This document shows positions 16,244 through 24,563 of a DNA stretch of 64,000 nucleotides, in pieces (the first letter of the stretch is position 1; the number at the start of each line of letters is the position of its first letter). The DNA comes from Mesorhizobium loti (GTDB lineage Bacteria > Pseudomonadota > Alphaproteobacteria > Rhizobiales > Rhizobiaceae). The stretch covers positions 186,001 through 250,000 of the forward strand of contig NZ_PJRO01000008.1 in the NCBI RefSeq assembly GCF_002858745.1, written 5' to 3'. The notes below the pieces were generated by a model that worked only from the letters and a program-made list of their open reading frames with translations, had not been told where the DNA came from and did not search any database. Made by a program: the position numbers and the translations under genes.

Positions 16244-17580
16244 CCCAGGTCGAAGAAGCGTTCCAGCTCCACATCGGGAACCTTGCGCCGGAACTCGTTG
16301 TGCTGGCTTTCGCGCGTCGAGGAAAATGCCTCGACGAAGCGGGCTCCAAACCAGTCCTTGGCAAAGGCGGATCCGCGCAACCGTTCGATCGCCTCAGGCA
16401 TGGAGCGTGCAAAATCCCGTGCCGGCTCCTGATTGTAGCCGTTGCCAACGGTCTCAGGCTCGGGTTCGATCTTTTCTAGGATCCCCGCCACGCCTGCGGC
16501 GACGGTTGCAGCGACCGTGAGATACGGATTGGTGTCGGCGCCCGGCAGCCGGTTCTCGACCCGCAACGAGCCTGCATCATGCCCCACGATCCGGAAGCAG
16601 GTGGTTCGGTTCTCATAACCCCAGCTGAGACCCGGCGGCGCGAATGTGCCCGGTGCAAAACGGCGATAGGAGTTGACCGTCGGCTGAAAGAGAAGGGTCA
16701 GGTCGCCGATGTAAGTCTGCAGACCGCCCAGGAAATGACGAAAGGTCTGCGACACGGCGTTCTTCTGGGAAAGGTCGTGGAAAACCGACTTCCCGTCGCG
16801 ATCCTTCAGGGAGACATGAACGTGGATCGACTGGCTGTCGGCCGCTTCCGTCCAGCGTGGCATGAAGGTGACGCATTTACCTTGCCGCTGTGCGAGCGCA
16901 CGTAGGAAGTTTTTCAGGAGCACCAGCTGGTCTGCGGGCTCCAATCCCTCGCCTGCCGCGATACAGGCTTCGAGGAAGCCGCCGCCGATTTCCTCGTGCA
17001 TCTTGGCAAGATTGATGCCCAACGGCTCGCACATCGCGGCGACCGCTTCGTACCATTCCGTCTGTTCGACCTGGTAAAGCACGAGATCGTGGCTGTTGTG
17101 GTGCGTCGCGGTCTTCAGATTGCGATAGCCCTTGGCACGCGCGCTCTCCGTTGTCTCTTCGAACAGCGTGTATTCGAGCTCCATGCCATAGCGAGGCACA
17201 TATCCAGCGTCGCTAACACGATCGAGAACCCGCTTCAGGATCGAACGAGGACAAAGCTGTGCCGTTTCGCCCGAATAGTTCGACAACACCAGCAGATCGT
17301 GCCCCGGTTTGGACCACGGCAAACGGCGCGTCGTCGCCATGTCGAGAACAAGAGGATCGTCATGGAAATCAGACGTTCCGTCGGTGACGCCGGGAACGAC
17401 CTGGATCACATCGGTCGGATCAAGCGCCAGTGTGACGGGTGACATGCCCATGCCACTTTTGGCGATCCCTTTCAGGCTGGCGGCAGAAACCATTTGCCCG
17501 CGAAGGAGGCCATTCGTGTCGACCATCGCAACGGTAGCAAACCGGCTGGTCGGAGCGGCCAGATATTCATCAACTGTCAT
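16240..17580 (-). CDS. Glutamine-synthetase-family ligase (PuuA / gamma-glutamylamide synthetase type)
   Basis: 446 residues with the GS catalytic domain: GMELEYTLFE, HEEIGGGFLEA, DSQSIHVHVSL, PTVNSYRRFAPGTFAPPGLSWGYENRT and RVENRLPGADTNPYL. It lacks the adenylylation region of GlnA and matches the PuuA/type III branch, which ligates glutamate to amines (putrescine, isopropylamine, aniline). Here it lies between a TetR gene and the fused flavin reductase in the aromatic catabolic run, so I infer gamma-glutamylation of an imported amine or aminoarene. It overlaps the TetR gene by 11 bp and the reductase gene by 4 bp. Confidence 0.88.
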   Translation of the reverse strand: MTVDEYLAAPTSRFATVAMVDTNGLLRGQMVSAASLKGIAKSGMGMSPVTLALDPTDVIQVVPGVTDGTSDFHDDPLVLDMATTRRLPWSKPGHDLLVLSNYSGETAQLCPRSILKRVLDRVSDAGYVPRYGMELEYTLFEETTESARAKGYRNLKTATHHNSHDLVLYQVEQTEWYEAVAAMCEPLGINLAKMHEEIGGGFLEACIAAGEGLEPADQLVLLKNFLRALAQRQGKCVTFMPRWTEAADSQSIHVHVSLKDRDGKSVFHDLSQKNAVSQTFRHFLGGLQTYIGDLTLLFQPTVNSYRRFAPGTFAPPGLSWGYENRTTCFRIVGHDAGSLRVENRLPGADTNPYLTVAATVAAGVAGILEKIEPEPETVGNGYNQEPARDFARSMPEAIERLRGSAFAKDWFGARFVEAFSSTRESQHNEFRRKVPDVELERFFDLG

Positions 17581-18259
17581 GTTCCACCTGCTGCAGGGAA
17601 TGGGCGCTTATGAGCGCTTCTAGTGTGGCGACGTCTTCTGCCGGCCGGGTCGAATAGGCCCTCAGGAAGACGCGCAAACCGTTGTTTATGTAACGTTCGA
17701 TTTGAACCCGATCGGGCAGGCGATCTGGCATGTAGAGAGCCTGGTTTCGGGGTGCTGACAGGATCAGGCCCCAAAGGTCCTGCGCCGCCAGTTCGGCATC
17801 CTCGAACACCAGTTGGCCATCGGCACGGCGGCCCTCGAGATATTCCATGATGCCGCGCAAGAGCCGGTCGGGTCCGGACTCCTGGTAGGCGTGACCGATT
17901 TCGGGGAAACGATGCACTTCGCCGATGATCAGGCGGGCGAGCGACAGCAGATCGGGACGCAGGACCGTATCGGCATAATCCCACGCAAAGCCCAGAAGAT
18001 CGGCCACCATGCCGTCGCCTGACGGGTGCTGAAAGAACTCCAACATCAGGTCGCGCTCGCCCAGCAACATGGCCGAGAAGAGCGCTTCCTTGGATTCGAA
18101 ATACTGGTAGAGCGTCGGCTTCGACAGGCCCGCCTGGATGGCGACCGCATCCATGGTCGCGCCCGAATAGCCGGTTTCGGAAAACACCTTCAAGGCGGCA
18201 TCGAGAATGCGCCGTTCGCGAATGATCCGGTTCTGCTGACGACGCGGAAGAATGGTCAT
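17570..18259 (-). CDS. TetR-family transcriptional regulator
   Basis: 229 residues. The N-terminal helix-turn-helix is clear at about residues 12-58 (ILDAALKVFSETGYSGATMDAVAIQAGLSKPTLYQYFESKEALF), followed by an all-helical ligand domain with a TetR_C-like LSLARLIIGEVHRFPEIG stretch. It is buried inside the catabolic operon, overlapping the hydrolase stop by 4 bp and the ligase start by 11 bp. It therefore probably senses a pathway intermediate and acts on the operon that encodes it. Confidence 0.86.
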   Translation of the reverse strand: MTILPRRQQNRIIRERRILDAALKVFSETGYSGATMDAVAIQAGLSKPTLYQYFESKEALFSAMLLGERDLMLEFFQHPSGDGMVADLLGFAWDYADTVLRPDLLSLARLIIGEVHRFPEIGHAYQESGPDRLLRGIMEYLEGRRADGQLVFEDAELAAQDLWGLILSAPRNQALYMPDRLPDRVQIERYINNGLRVFLRAYSTRPAEDVATLEALISAHSLQQVEHDS

Positions 18260-19551
18260 TTCGGCAGCTTCCCAAGAAATTCCAGCAGGATGCGGTTGTA
18301 GGCCGCCGGCTGCTCCACATTGCAGACGTGCCCGGCATCGATGATGGTTTCGTAGCGCACGTCAGGCTTTGGAGCCTCTGCCAGGATACGCTGCGCGACA
18401 CCGCGGATCTCGGCCGGCGAAGCCAGCCTGTCATGCTCCCCTGTCATCATGAGGACAGGCATGTTCAGGCGCGCAAAATCGAACCGCTCTGGTGGGTTCG
18501 TGAAGCAAAGGAGCGCATCGCGATAGGTTGCGGCCGATATCGCTGCCATGGACTGCAACAGCTGCGCCTTGATGGTGTCCGACGCGTTCGGACCGGCCAG
18601 TATCTTAACGACCGATGGCGCGAAATCCGCAGGCGTTTGACCAGCGTCGATCGGCACCAGCCGGCTGACGCGAAAGGCCTCGCGTTCCTCCACACCAGCC
18701 TCCGACATGCCTGTGCAACCGCCAGAAAGTACCAGACCCGCCAGCAGGTCCGGATAACGCATGGCAAAAGATGTGGCGATCCACGAACCGTAGGACAGAC
18801 CGACCAGAACCAGCCTGTCTGCGCCCAGCGTCTCCCGAACGCGGAGGATGTCGGCACAATAATTGTCGATGGTGGATTGGTTCGGGCCGTGCGTGCTTCC
18901 ACCATATCCGCGCAGGTCAAGCGCGGCTGAGGACATCAGGTTTCCCACGGCAGCAAGTTGCGGCAGCCAGTTGGCACGCCCACCACCAATGCCATGCAGG
19001 AACAGGCAAAGCGGTCCCTGTTTTTTGGGTGTGATAGTCATTGCCAGGCAAGGCGCATCGCCGAAGCTCAACTCCTCGACTTCGATCGATGACAGAAACG
19101 GCACGCTGACTTGGTGCTTGTCCTCGCGCCCAGCCTGTCTCGAAAGCGCGTCGATACCGGCTTCGAAAATCGGCCTGGTTCCCAGGCAGACCGAAGCTGC
19201 CCGCGCCGCATCCGGCGCTTCCACATCGGCAACCCATTCGATGGTGCTGCCGCCCCTCTCGCCAGACGAGACCGCCAAGCGGGCATCGTAACGGTCGACG
19301 CCAGCGATCCCTTCCAGATGGGTATAGGCAAGCGAGCGGTCACTGTCGCTAAACCAGGTCAGGCGCTCGCGATAGAGCGTCGGCTCGCCATGTGCGGTGA
19401 ACGCGCGGACCAGCGATCCTCGCGCGTCACGCTCGGCGCGGATGGTTGCGATCCCTGGATGCCAATGCCCGCAGAAATCGCGGGCAACGGCCCACACCGC
19501 CTCTGGTGAGGCGGGGCTGCGGCCGATGACCTGGACCTGATCGCGCGCCAT
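18256..19551 (-). CDS. SRPBCC domain fused to an alpha/beta hydrolase
   Basis: 431 residues from the ATG at 19551, just after the stop of the preceding gene. Residues 1-140 are an SRPBCC/polyketide-cyclase-like ligand-binding domain (SPEAVWAVARDFCGHWHPGIATI, GEPTLYRERLTWFSDSDRSLAY). Residues 160-430 are an alpha/beta hydrolase with oxyanion loop HGIGG, nucleophile S253 in GLSYG, acid D374 in GEHD and H408 in AGHVC, so the triad is complete. Adjacent to a NicX-like dioxygenase, it is a candidate for hydrolysing the ring-opened product, as NicD does to N-formylmaleamate, but NicD has no SRPBCC part. Meta-cleavage-type C-C hydrolysis is an alternative. Confidence 0.85.
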   Translation of the reverse strand: MARDQVQVIGRSPASPEAVWAVARDFCGHWHPGIATIRAERDARGSLVRAFTAHGEPTLYRERLTWFSDSDRSLAYTHLEGIAGVDRYDARLAVSSGERGGSTIEWVADVEAPDAARAASVCLGTRPIFEAGIDALSRQAGREDKHQVSVPFLSSIEVEELSFGDAPCLAMTITPKKQGPLCLFLHGIGGGRANWLPQLAAVGNLMSSAALDLRGYGGSTHGPNQSTIDNYCADILRVRETLGADRLVLVGLSYGSWIATSFAMRYPDLLAGLVLSGGCTGMSEAGVEEREAFRVSRLVPIDAGQTPADFAPSVVKILAGPNASDTIKAQLLQSMAAISAATYRDALLCFTNPPERFDFARLNMPVLMMTGEHDRLASPAEIRGVAQRILAEAPKPDVRYETIIDAGHVCNVEQPAAYNRILLEFLGKLPK

Positions 19552-19556
19552 GATGG

Positions 19557-20870
19557 TTACCGGACCGCGCGAGCGCCACTGCCGCTGTCGCCTCGCCACA
19601 GCGAGGTGCGAGCGCCGCCCTCGTCGCCGGGCGCATGGTCGAGTTCGTCCATCTCGTAGAGGGACAGCACGCCAAGATAGTCTTCCATGATCTCAGACGT
19701 GAACGGCAGCATGAGCGCGCCGCAGCGGCTGTCGCGATACATGCGCTCCAGCGGCAGCGACTTGAGCATCGACTGGCCACCGCAGGTGCGGATCGCCATC
19801 GAAGCCATTTCGGCGGCACCTTCCATCACATTGTACTGGGCAGCATACATGCGCTGTACTTCCGCCTTGTTGGGAAAGCCCTTGGATTCGCTGAAAGCCT
19901 GCCACCACAGCGCGCGCATGTTTGCCAGCCGCGCATACATCTTGCCGACGGCGATGCGTTTGGTGGCGTACATGCGGCGATCGACCGGCGGCTGGCCGGG
20001 GATCTTGCCCTTGAGGTAGTCCACCATGAAATCGTAAGCGCCCTGCGCGACGCCCATGTAGGTGGGCGAGAGCGTGATCATCATGTGCGGCCAGTTGGGC
20101 AACGTCTTGTTGAAGATGCCGCGCGGCATCAACAGGTCGTCGGAGCGAACGAAGACATCCTTCAGGATCAGGTCGCGGCTGTTGGTGCCGCGCATGCCGA
20201 GTGGATCCCAGTCGCCCTTGACCGACAGGCCAGGTGTGTCCTTGTGAACGACGAACAGCATGGTGTCCTCGTGCCGCGGCTCCTGGCCTTCGAACACCTC
20301 TGTGCAGACGATGGTGTAGTAGTCGCAATAGCCGGCCAGCGAAGCGAACTTCTTGAAGCCGTTGATCATCCAGCCGCCATCCACCTTGCGGCACTGGGTC
20401 TGGTTGGGCTTCGAGGTCCAGTTCTGACCGCCTTCGGAGATTGGCTGGGAGAAGATCGCCTTCTCGGCAATGGCGCGACGAAACTGACGCTCGCGCAATG
20501 GTGCGAAGGTCGCTTTCTCCTCAGCGGTCAGGTTCGGCATTTCGAACATGAAACGCGACCATGCCATCGACGAATTATGCATGTTGAAGGTCAGCGCGGT
20601 GGCGCCGCAATATTTGCCGATCTCCGCACCGACCATGGCGTATTCGAACATCGAAAAGCCCCAGCCGCCGAACTCCTGCGGGATGCAAAGACCGAGAAAG
20701 CCTTCTTCGGCAAGATCCCTATAGTTCTCGACCGGGAAGGAAGCATCGTCGTCCACGCCTTTGGCACGACTGGCGAAACGCTCGCGACCCAGTTCATTGA
20801 CGCGGTTGAGGACCTTCTGGACCTCAGGCCTGATGCGCGACAGGTCGTAGTAGTCGGTAATTTCGCTCAT
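19557..20870 (-). CDS. Acyl-CoA-dehydrogenase-fold flavoprotein, possibly a monooxygenase
   Basis: 437 residues from the ATG at 20870, with GGAGAAAG 8 nt before it. The acyl-CoA dehydrogenase fold is clear (GFLGLCIPQEFGGWGFSMFEYAMVGAEIGKYCG, WMINGFKKFASLAGYCDYY, DPLGMRGTNSRDLILKDVFV). The C-terminal region that normally holds the catalytic Glu (YEGTSEI) reads ALMLPFTSEIMEDYLG, with no Glu before TSE. That, and two flavin reductases in the same run, make a reduced-flavin-dependent monooxygenase of the group D type (HsaA/DszC) a fair alternative to a dehydrogenase. It is tightly coupled to the hydrolase behind it and lies 22 bp after the NicX-like gene. Confidence 0.8.
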   Translation of the reverse strand: MSEITDYYDLSRIRPEVQKVLNRVNELGRERFASRAKGVDDDASFPVENYRDLAEEGFLGLCIPQEFGGWGFSMFEYAMVGAEIGKYCGATALTFNMHNSSMAWSRFMFEMPNLTAEEKATFAPLRERQFRRAIAEKAIFSQPISEGGQNWTSKPNQTQCRKVDGGWMINGFKKFASLAGYCDYYTIVCTEVFEGQEPRHEDTMLFVVHKDTPGLSVKGDWDPLGMRGTNSRDLILKDVFVRSDDLLMPRGIFNKTLPNWPHMMITLSPTYMGVAQGAYDFMVDYLKGKIPGQPPVDRRMYATKRIAVGKMYARLANMRALWWQAFSESKGFPNKAEVQRMYAAQYNVMEGAAEMASMAIRTCGGQSMLKSLPLERMYRDSRCGALMLPFTSEIMEDYLGVLSLYEMDELDHAPGDEGGARTSLWRGDSGSGARAVR

Positions 20871-20892
20871 TGTTGGTCTTTCTCCAGAGGCG

Positions 20893-21945
20893 TCAAAGCG
20901 CCAGTTCGCCCTGCAGGACACCGTTCTTGACGACGGCCGTTCCGTCGAGAGTGATCGTGCAATTGCGCATCGGCAGATCGAAATGGCCGAGCGTGTAGCG
21001 CCCGGCATATTGATTGGCCCCCGTCGACCAGAGGAAGGATCCGGCCAGGGCGCGAAACTCGACGGCTTGCATATCGCGCTTGTCGTACATCGCAGCCGAC
21101 ACCCAGCGTGCGCGCGGATGCATGCCCCAGCCGACATGGCTCATGCCGTAGGCGTTGCGGTCTTCCCAGGCTTCCATGTATTCACGGAAATGAATGGCAT
21201 CGATGCCGTCGCCCTTGATGGCGGTGACGAAATCGTTTTCGACCGTGAAGTCGATGCGGCTGGTCAGCGTGCTCTTGAACGTCAGGTTCATGTCGCCGAC
21301 GTCCATGACGATGCGGCCATTGACGCTGTTCTGGCCCGGAAAAGCCAGGCACAGGCCACCCGGCCAATGCGCGACGTCGCCCGGCTTGGTGCCGAAACCT
21401 GGTGTGCCGCCGCAAGGCACGCCACGCAGATCGATGACAAGATCCGTACCGGCGGCGGAGGTGACACGCATCTCCTTTGCCTCGCGCAGCATCTGCACGC
21501 CGAGCGCCACCTTCGGGCCGAGCTCAGCCATCGGCTCAGTGCGCTCGAGGATCTCTGGATGTTCGTTGCAGACCACCAGCAGGCGCGTGATCCCGGCTTC
21601 CTCGATCTCCGGCCATTCCGGAGCGTGGATCAGCCCCTCCACCGTGCAATCGACGATGACGTCGACGCGCTTCAGCGCCTCGATGACGGCGCGGTTCTGC
21701 TGGATGGCCCATGACGTGCCGGTCGACTTCACCGGTACCGGCGCTGTCTGACGCGGCGTCGGCATCTGGATCATGCAGTATTCCGCACCGAGATCGTGCA
21801 GCGCCAGATCCGAAAGATGAATCAGGACTGGTCGCGACTGCGTTTCCGAAAGCACGGCCACCTTGGTGCCTGCGCCGATGGCGTTGAGTGCGAAAACCCG
21901 CCGGAAGCAGGCAAGCCACTTCCCTTCGATGCGTTCTTGCAGCAT
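20893..21945 (-). CDS. NicX-like 2,5-dihydroxypyridine 5,6-dioxygenase family protein (M29 fold)
   Basis: 350 residues, the same length as NicX of Pseudomonas putida. It belongs to the M29-aminopeptidase-like fold from which NicX derives. NicX binds iron through H265, H318 and D320. Here H270 (GMSHVGWGMHP), H321 and D323 (LGHFDLP) occupy equivalent places with the same H-x-D spacing. The product would be an extradiol dioxygenase that opens a dihydroxypyridine between C5 and C6 to an N-formyl amide. Its neighbour, an alpha/beta hydrolase, could deformylate the product. A true M29 aminopeptidase is less likely given its length and partners. A palindrome shared with the GDO promoter lies about 90 bp upstream. 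Confidence 0.7.
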   Translation of the reverse strand: MLQERIEGKWLACFRRVFALNAIGAGTKVAVLSETQSRPVLIHLSDLALHDLGAEYCMIQMPTPRQTAPVPVKSTGTSWAIQQNRAVIEALKRVDVIVDCTVEGLIHAPEWPEIEEAGITRLLVVCNEHPEILERTEPMAELGPKVALGVQMLREAKEMRVTSAAGTDLVIDLRGVPCGGTPGFGTKPGDVAHWPGGLCLAFPGQNSVNGRIVMDVGDMNLTFKSTLTSRIDFTVENDFVTAIKGDGIDAIHFREYMEAWEDRNAYGMSHVGWGMHPRARWVSAAMYDKRDMQAVEFRALAGSFLWSTGANQYAGRYTLGHFDLPMRNCTITLDGTAVVKNGVLQGELAL

Positions 21946-22023
21946 CGCGTCCTTCCCATTGATGTATCGCTGTTTTTGCGATTTTCTTTACTTGTCAGTT
22001 AAGTTTTATCGCGGCGAGCAATT

Positions 22024-22045
22024 TGTCAATAGGATTTTCGAAAAT
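22024..22045. promoter_or_regulatory. Shared palindrome and -35 box upstream of the NicX-like operon
   Basis: ATTTTCGAAAAT at 22034-22045 is a perfect 12-bp palindrome that overlaps the stop of the flavin reductase gene. On the minus strand it is followed after 4 bp by TTGACA (22029-22024), a good -35 box. No convincing -10 is seen. The same 12 bp recur at 25753-25764, so I propose a site for the GntR regulator. Confidence 0.6.
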
Positions 22046-22698
22046 TATGGTTTGTCCGACAGAATCTCTGCAAAGGCAGCCTGATGTTCACGCCAGGTCG
22101 GGCGCACCAGGCTGAAAGTATCGCGGCTACGCACGTAATCGCTGCCGTAGGACCGGGCGACGAGATCGAGTTTTGGGGTATCGATATGGGCCCGATCAGG
22201 GTCGAGCACGAATTCGTCGGCTATATGCACCGTTCGTACGTGGCCAATGACGACGAGCTGCGTCGGCCCCGTTTCGACCGTCGACAAAGAAGCACACTCG
22301 AACGCGACGGGACTTTCAGCAATCCTGGGTGGACGCACACGGCTCGAGGGAAGGGTTTTCAGCGCCGCCAGCTTCAATTCCTCGATCCCTGGCGGCGCAT
22401 CGATCGAGGTGATGTTCATGGCCTGCACAAGCCGCTCGGGAACAAGGTTGACCACAAACTCGCCGATATCGAGGATGTTGCGGGCGGTGTCCTTGAAGCC
22501 CCGCTCCGGACTGGCAAGGATGCCGAGCGCTATGGTCGGCGGCGCCGACCCCATGACATTGAAAAAGCTGTAGGGAGCAGCATTGACGCGGCCCTCGACA
22601 TCCTGCGTCACCACCCAGGCAATCGGCCTCGGCATGACGGTGGCGGCAAGAAGCTTGTAGGCGTTCTGCGTGCCGACCTCCTCAAGATCGAAACGCAT
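22045..22698 (-). CDS. Flavin reductase family protein
   Basis: 217 residues of the DIM6/NTAB flavin reductase family: AYKLLAATVMPRPIAWVVTQD, GRVNAAPYSFFNVMGSAPPTIALGI, FKDTARNILDIGEFVVNLVPE, and QLVVIGHVRTVHI. It binds FMN and should reduce it with NAD(P)H for a partner oxygenase, or act on a substrate directly as some members do. Its start shares one base with the nitrilase stop (TGATG), so the two are translationally coupled. It is separate in sequence from the fused reductase at 15077-16243, so the cluster has two different reductases. Confidence 0.86.
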   Translation of the reverse strand: MRFDLEEVGTQNAYKLLAATVMPRPIAWVVTQDVEGRVNAAPYSFFNVMGSAPPTIALGILASPERGFKDTARNILDIGEFVVNLVPERLVQAMNITSIDAPPGIEELKLAALKTLPSSRVRPPRIAESPVAFECASLSTVETGPTQLVVIGHVRTVHIADEFVLDPDRAHIDTPKLDLVARSYGSDYVRSRDTFSLVRPTWREHQAAFAEILSDKP

Positions 22699-23627
22699 CA
22701 GGCCTCGCGGACCGCCGGCTTTGCCCGTGTATCCACGACGAGGCTGAAGACATCCGGTCTCGCATAGTGCCCCGTGACATCGAAGTCGAATTTCGCACGC
22801 ATGACTTCGCCCGGATCGATATCGGCATAGAGGATCGTCTCACCGGTGAAATCAGGACCTGCGAGAATCCTGCCGAGCGGGCTGATGATGGCAGACCCGC
22901 CACGCATCATCACCAGATCCGGATCGTCACCCAATGCGCTTTCGTGGTCGGAGCCAAATGCTGCCCGCGTGATGTGCTGGCAGGCAGTGAGCACGAAGGT
23001 ACGCCCTTCAAGGGCGATATGCTGCATGGTCGGTAGCCAGGTGTCGCGATCGTCCGCGGTGGGTGCGCAGTAGAGCGTCACGCCCTGGTGGTACATGTGC
23101 ATGCGCAAGGCAGGCATGTAGTTTTCCCAGCAGATCACCGCGCCAATAGTGCCAAATTCCGTGCGGAACACCGGCATGGTGGAGCCATCGCCAAACCCCC
23201 AGATCAATCGCTCTCCGGCCGTCGGCATCAGCTTGCGATGCTTGCCGACCAATCCCCGTTCGCCATCGAAGTAAAGCACGGTGCAGTAGAGTGTGGCGCC
23301 ATCGCGCTCGATGACGCCGATAACGACAAAAGCCCCGGTTTCGGCAGCGGCTTCGGCCAATATCGCCACCTCATCTCCATCGAGGTCGATCGCGCCCGCG
23401 TGGTAATGGGCAAAGGCTGCGCGCCCCTCCGGCTTCCTCATACCGATGGGTGCGCCGAAGCTTGCTCCTTTGGGATAGCCTCCGACCAGGGCTTCCGGAA
23501 AGACGACGAGCCTGGCTCCGTTCGCCGCAGCTTCACGCAGCCGCCCGGCGGCGGCTTCCGCTGTGGCGCGCGCATTGTCCGGCACGGAGGCCATCTGAAC
23601 GACAGCCGCTTTGAATGTCTTGGTCAT
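22698..23627 (-). CDS. Nitrilase-family carbon-nitrogen hydrolase
   Basis: 309 residues from the ATG at 23627. The catalytic triad is complete: Glu in FPEALVGGYPKG, Lys in KHRKLMPT and Cys in CWENYMP. These sequences (FPEAFxxGYP, KHRKLxPT, CWENYMPLxR) are those of true nitrilases rather than amidases, and ALEGRTFVLTACQ also fits. It would hydrolyse a nitrile to an acid and ammonia, or a related amide. It lies between the FAH hydrolase gene (5-bp gap) and a flavin reductase gene (1-bp overlap). The substrate may be an aromatic or heteroaromatic nitrile that feeds this pathway; that is inference from position. Confidence 0.88.
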   Translation of the reverse strand: MTKTFKAAVVQMASVPDNARATAEAAAGRLREAAANGARLVVFPEALVGGYPKGASFGAPIGMRKPEGRAAFAHYHAGAIDLDGDEVAILAEAAAETGAFVVIGVIERDGATLYCTVLYFDGERGLVGKHRKLMPTAGERLIWGFGDGSTMPVFRTEFGTIGAVICWENYMPALRMHMYHQGVTLYCAPTADDRDTWLPTMQHIALEGRTFVLTACQHITRAAFGSDHESALGDDPDLVMMRGGSAIISPLGRILAGPDFTGETILYADIDPGEVMRAKFDFDVTGHYARPDVFSLVVDTRAKPAVREA

Positions 23628-23632
23628 GGACT

Positions 23633-24553
23633 TTACTCCGGTGTTGCGTCGATGACGGGATGCCGCAGCGAACCAATTCCTTCCACACAGGCGATAACGG
23701 TGTCGCCCGGCCACATCCATTCCTGCGGACTGCGCCCTGCGCCAACGCCTTCGGGCGTGCCCGAGGCAATGATGTCTCCCGGCTCCAGGGTGATGCCCGA
23801 GGATATGTCCGCAATCAGGTCATCGACCTTGAACAGCATGTGGCGTGTGTTCGAGCGCTGTTTCTCCACGCCGTTCACGGTGAGCCAGAGATCGAGTGTC
23901 TGGGGATCCGGTATCTCGTCGGCGGTAACGATGCAGGGGCCGAACGGAGCATAGCTGTCCTGGCCCTTGGAGAATATCCACTGTCCTGCGCGCCGATTGT
24001 CGCGAGCCGAAACATCGATCATCACGGAATAACCGAAGACGTGGCGCAGTGCATCCTGCTTCGCGACCCGCCTGGCCGTCGTACCGATGATCACGGCCAA
24101 TTCCACCTCCCAGTCAAGCTGCTGGGTGATCTTGCCATTGTGTTCTATTCCCTCCCCGGGCCCGACGACCGTCGTCGGCGGCTTGGAGAAGATCACAGGC
24201 TGCTGGGGCAGGTCTTTCGACGTGTCGAGCGACTTCGCGCTCTCGGCAACATGCTCGACATAATTGAGGCCGATACCAAAGATATTTTTGCGCGGCCTGG
24301 GGATTGGAGCCAGCAGCTTCACATTGGCCAGTGCCACGGCCGTCCCGGTCGGAAACCGGCCATTGGCCTCGGCCAGGCAATCACGCAATGTCTCGAGGCC
24401 GGGCCGACCGGCATCGATCAGCTCCAGCATGCTGGCGGGCAGATTTTTGCCCTGCGACGCAGCCAGCGCCGCGACATCGACCACCAGGTCATCGACGATC
24501 ACGCCAAGCCGCGCCGCTGCCTCGACCGAGGCGCGATAGGTCACAAGTTTCAT
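23633..24553 (-). CDS. Fumarylacetoacetate-hydrolase-family hydrolase/isomerase
   Basis: 306 residues from the ATG at 24553, which follows AAGGA. The FAH core is intact: IFGIGLNYVEHVAES, IFSKPPTTVVGPGEGI, metal-binding Glu pair in DWEVELAVIIG, Asp in GYSVMIDVSARD, then GPCIVTADEIPD and SGTPEGVG. In gentisate pathways this family cleaves fumarylpyruvate or maleylpyruvate. The adjacent gentisate-dioxygenase-like gene, 10 bp upstream, makes hydrolysis of its ring-opened product the likely role. Members also act as isomerases or decarboxylases on similar dienoates. Confidence 0.88.
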   Translation of the reverse strand: MKLVTYRASVEAAARLGVIVDDLVVDVAALAASQGKNLPASMLELIDAGRPGLETLRDCLAEANGRFPTGTAVALANVKLLAPIPRPRKNIFGIGLNYVEHVAESAKSLDTSKDLPQQPVIFSKPPTTVVGPGEGIEHNGKITQQLDWEVELAVIIGTTARRVAKQDALRHVFGYSVMIDVSARDNRRAGQWIFSKGQDSYAPFGPCIVTADEIPDPQTLDLWLTVNGVEKQRSNTRHMLFKVDDLIADISSGITLEPGDIIASGTPEGVGAGRSPQEWMWPGDTVIACVEGIGSLRHPVIDATPE

Positions 24554-24563
24554 CGTGTTTTCC

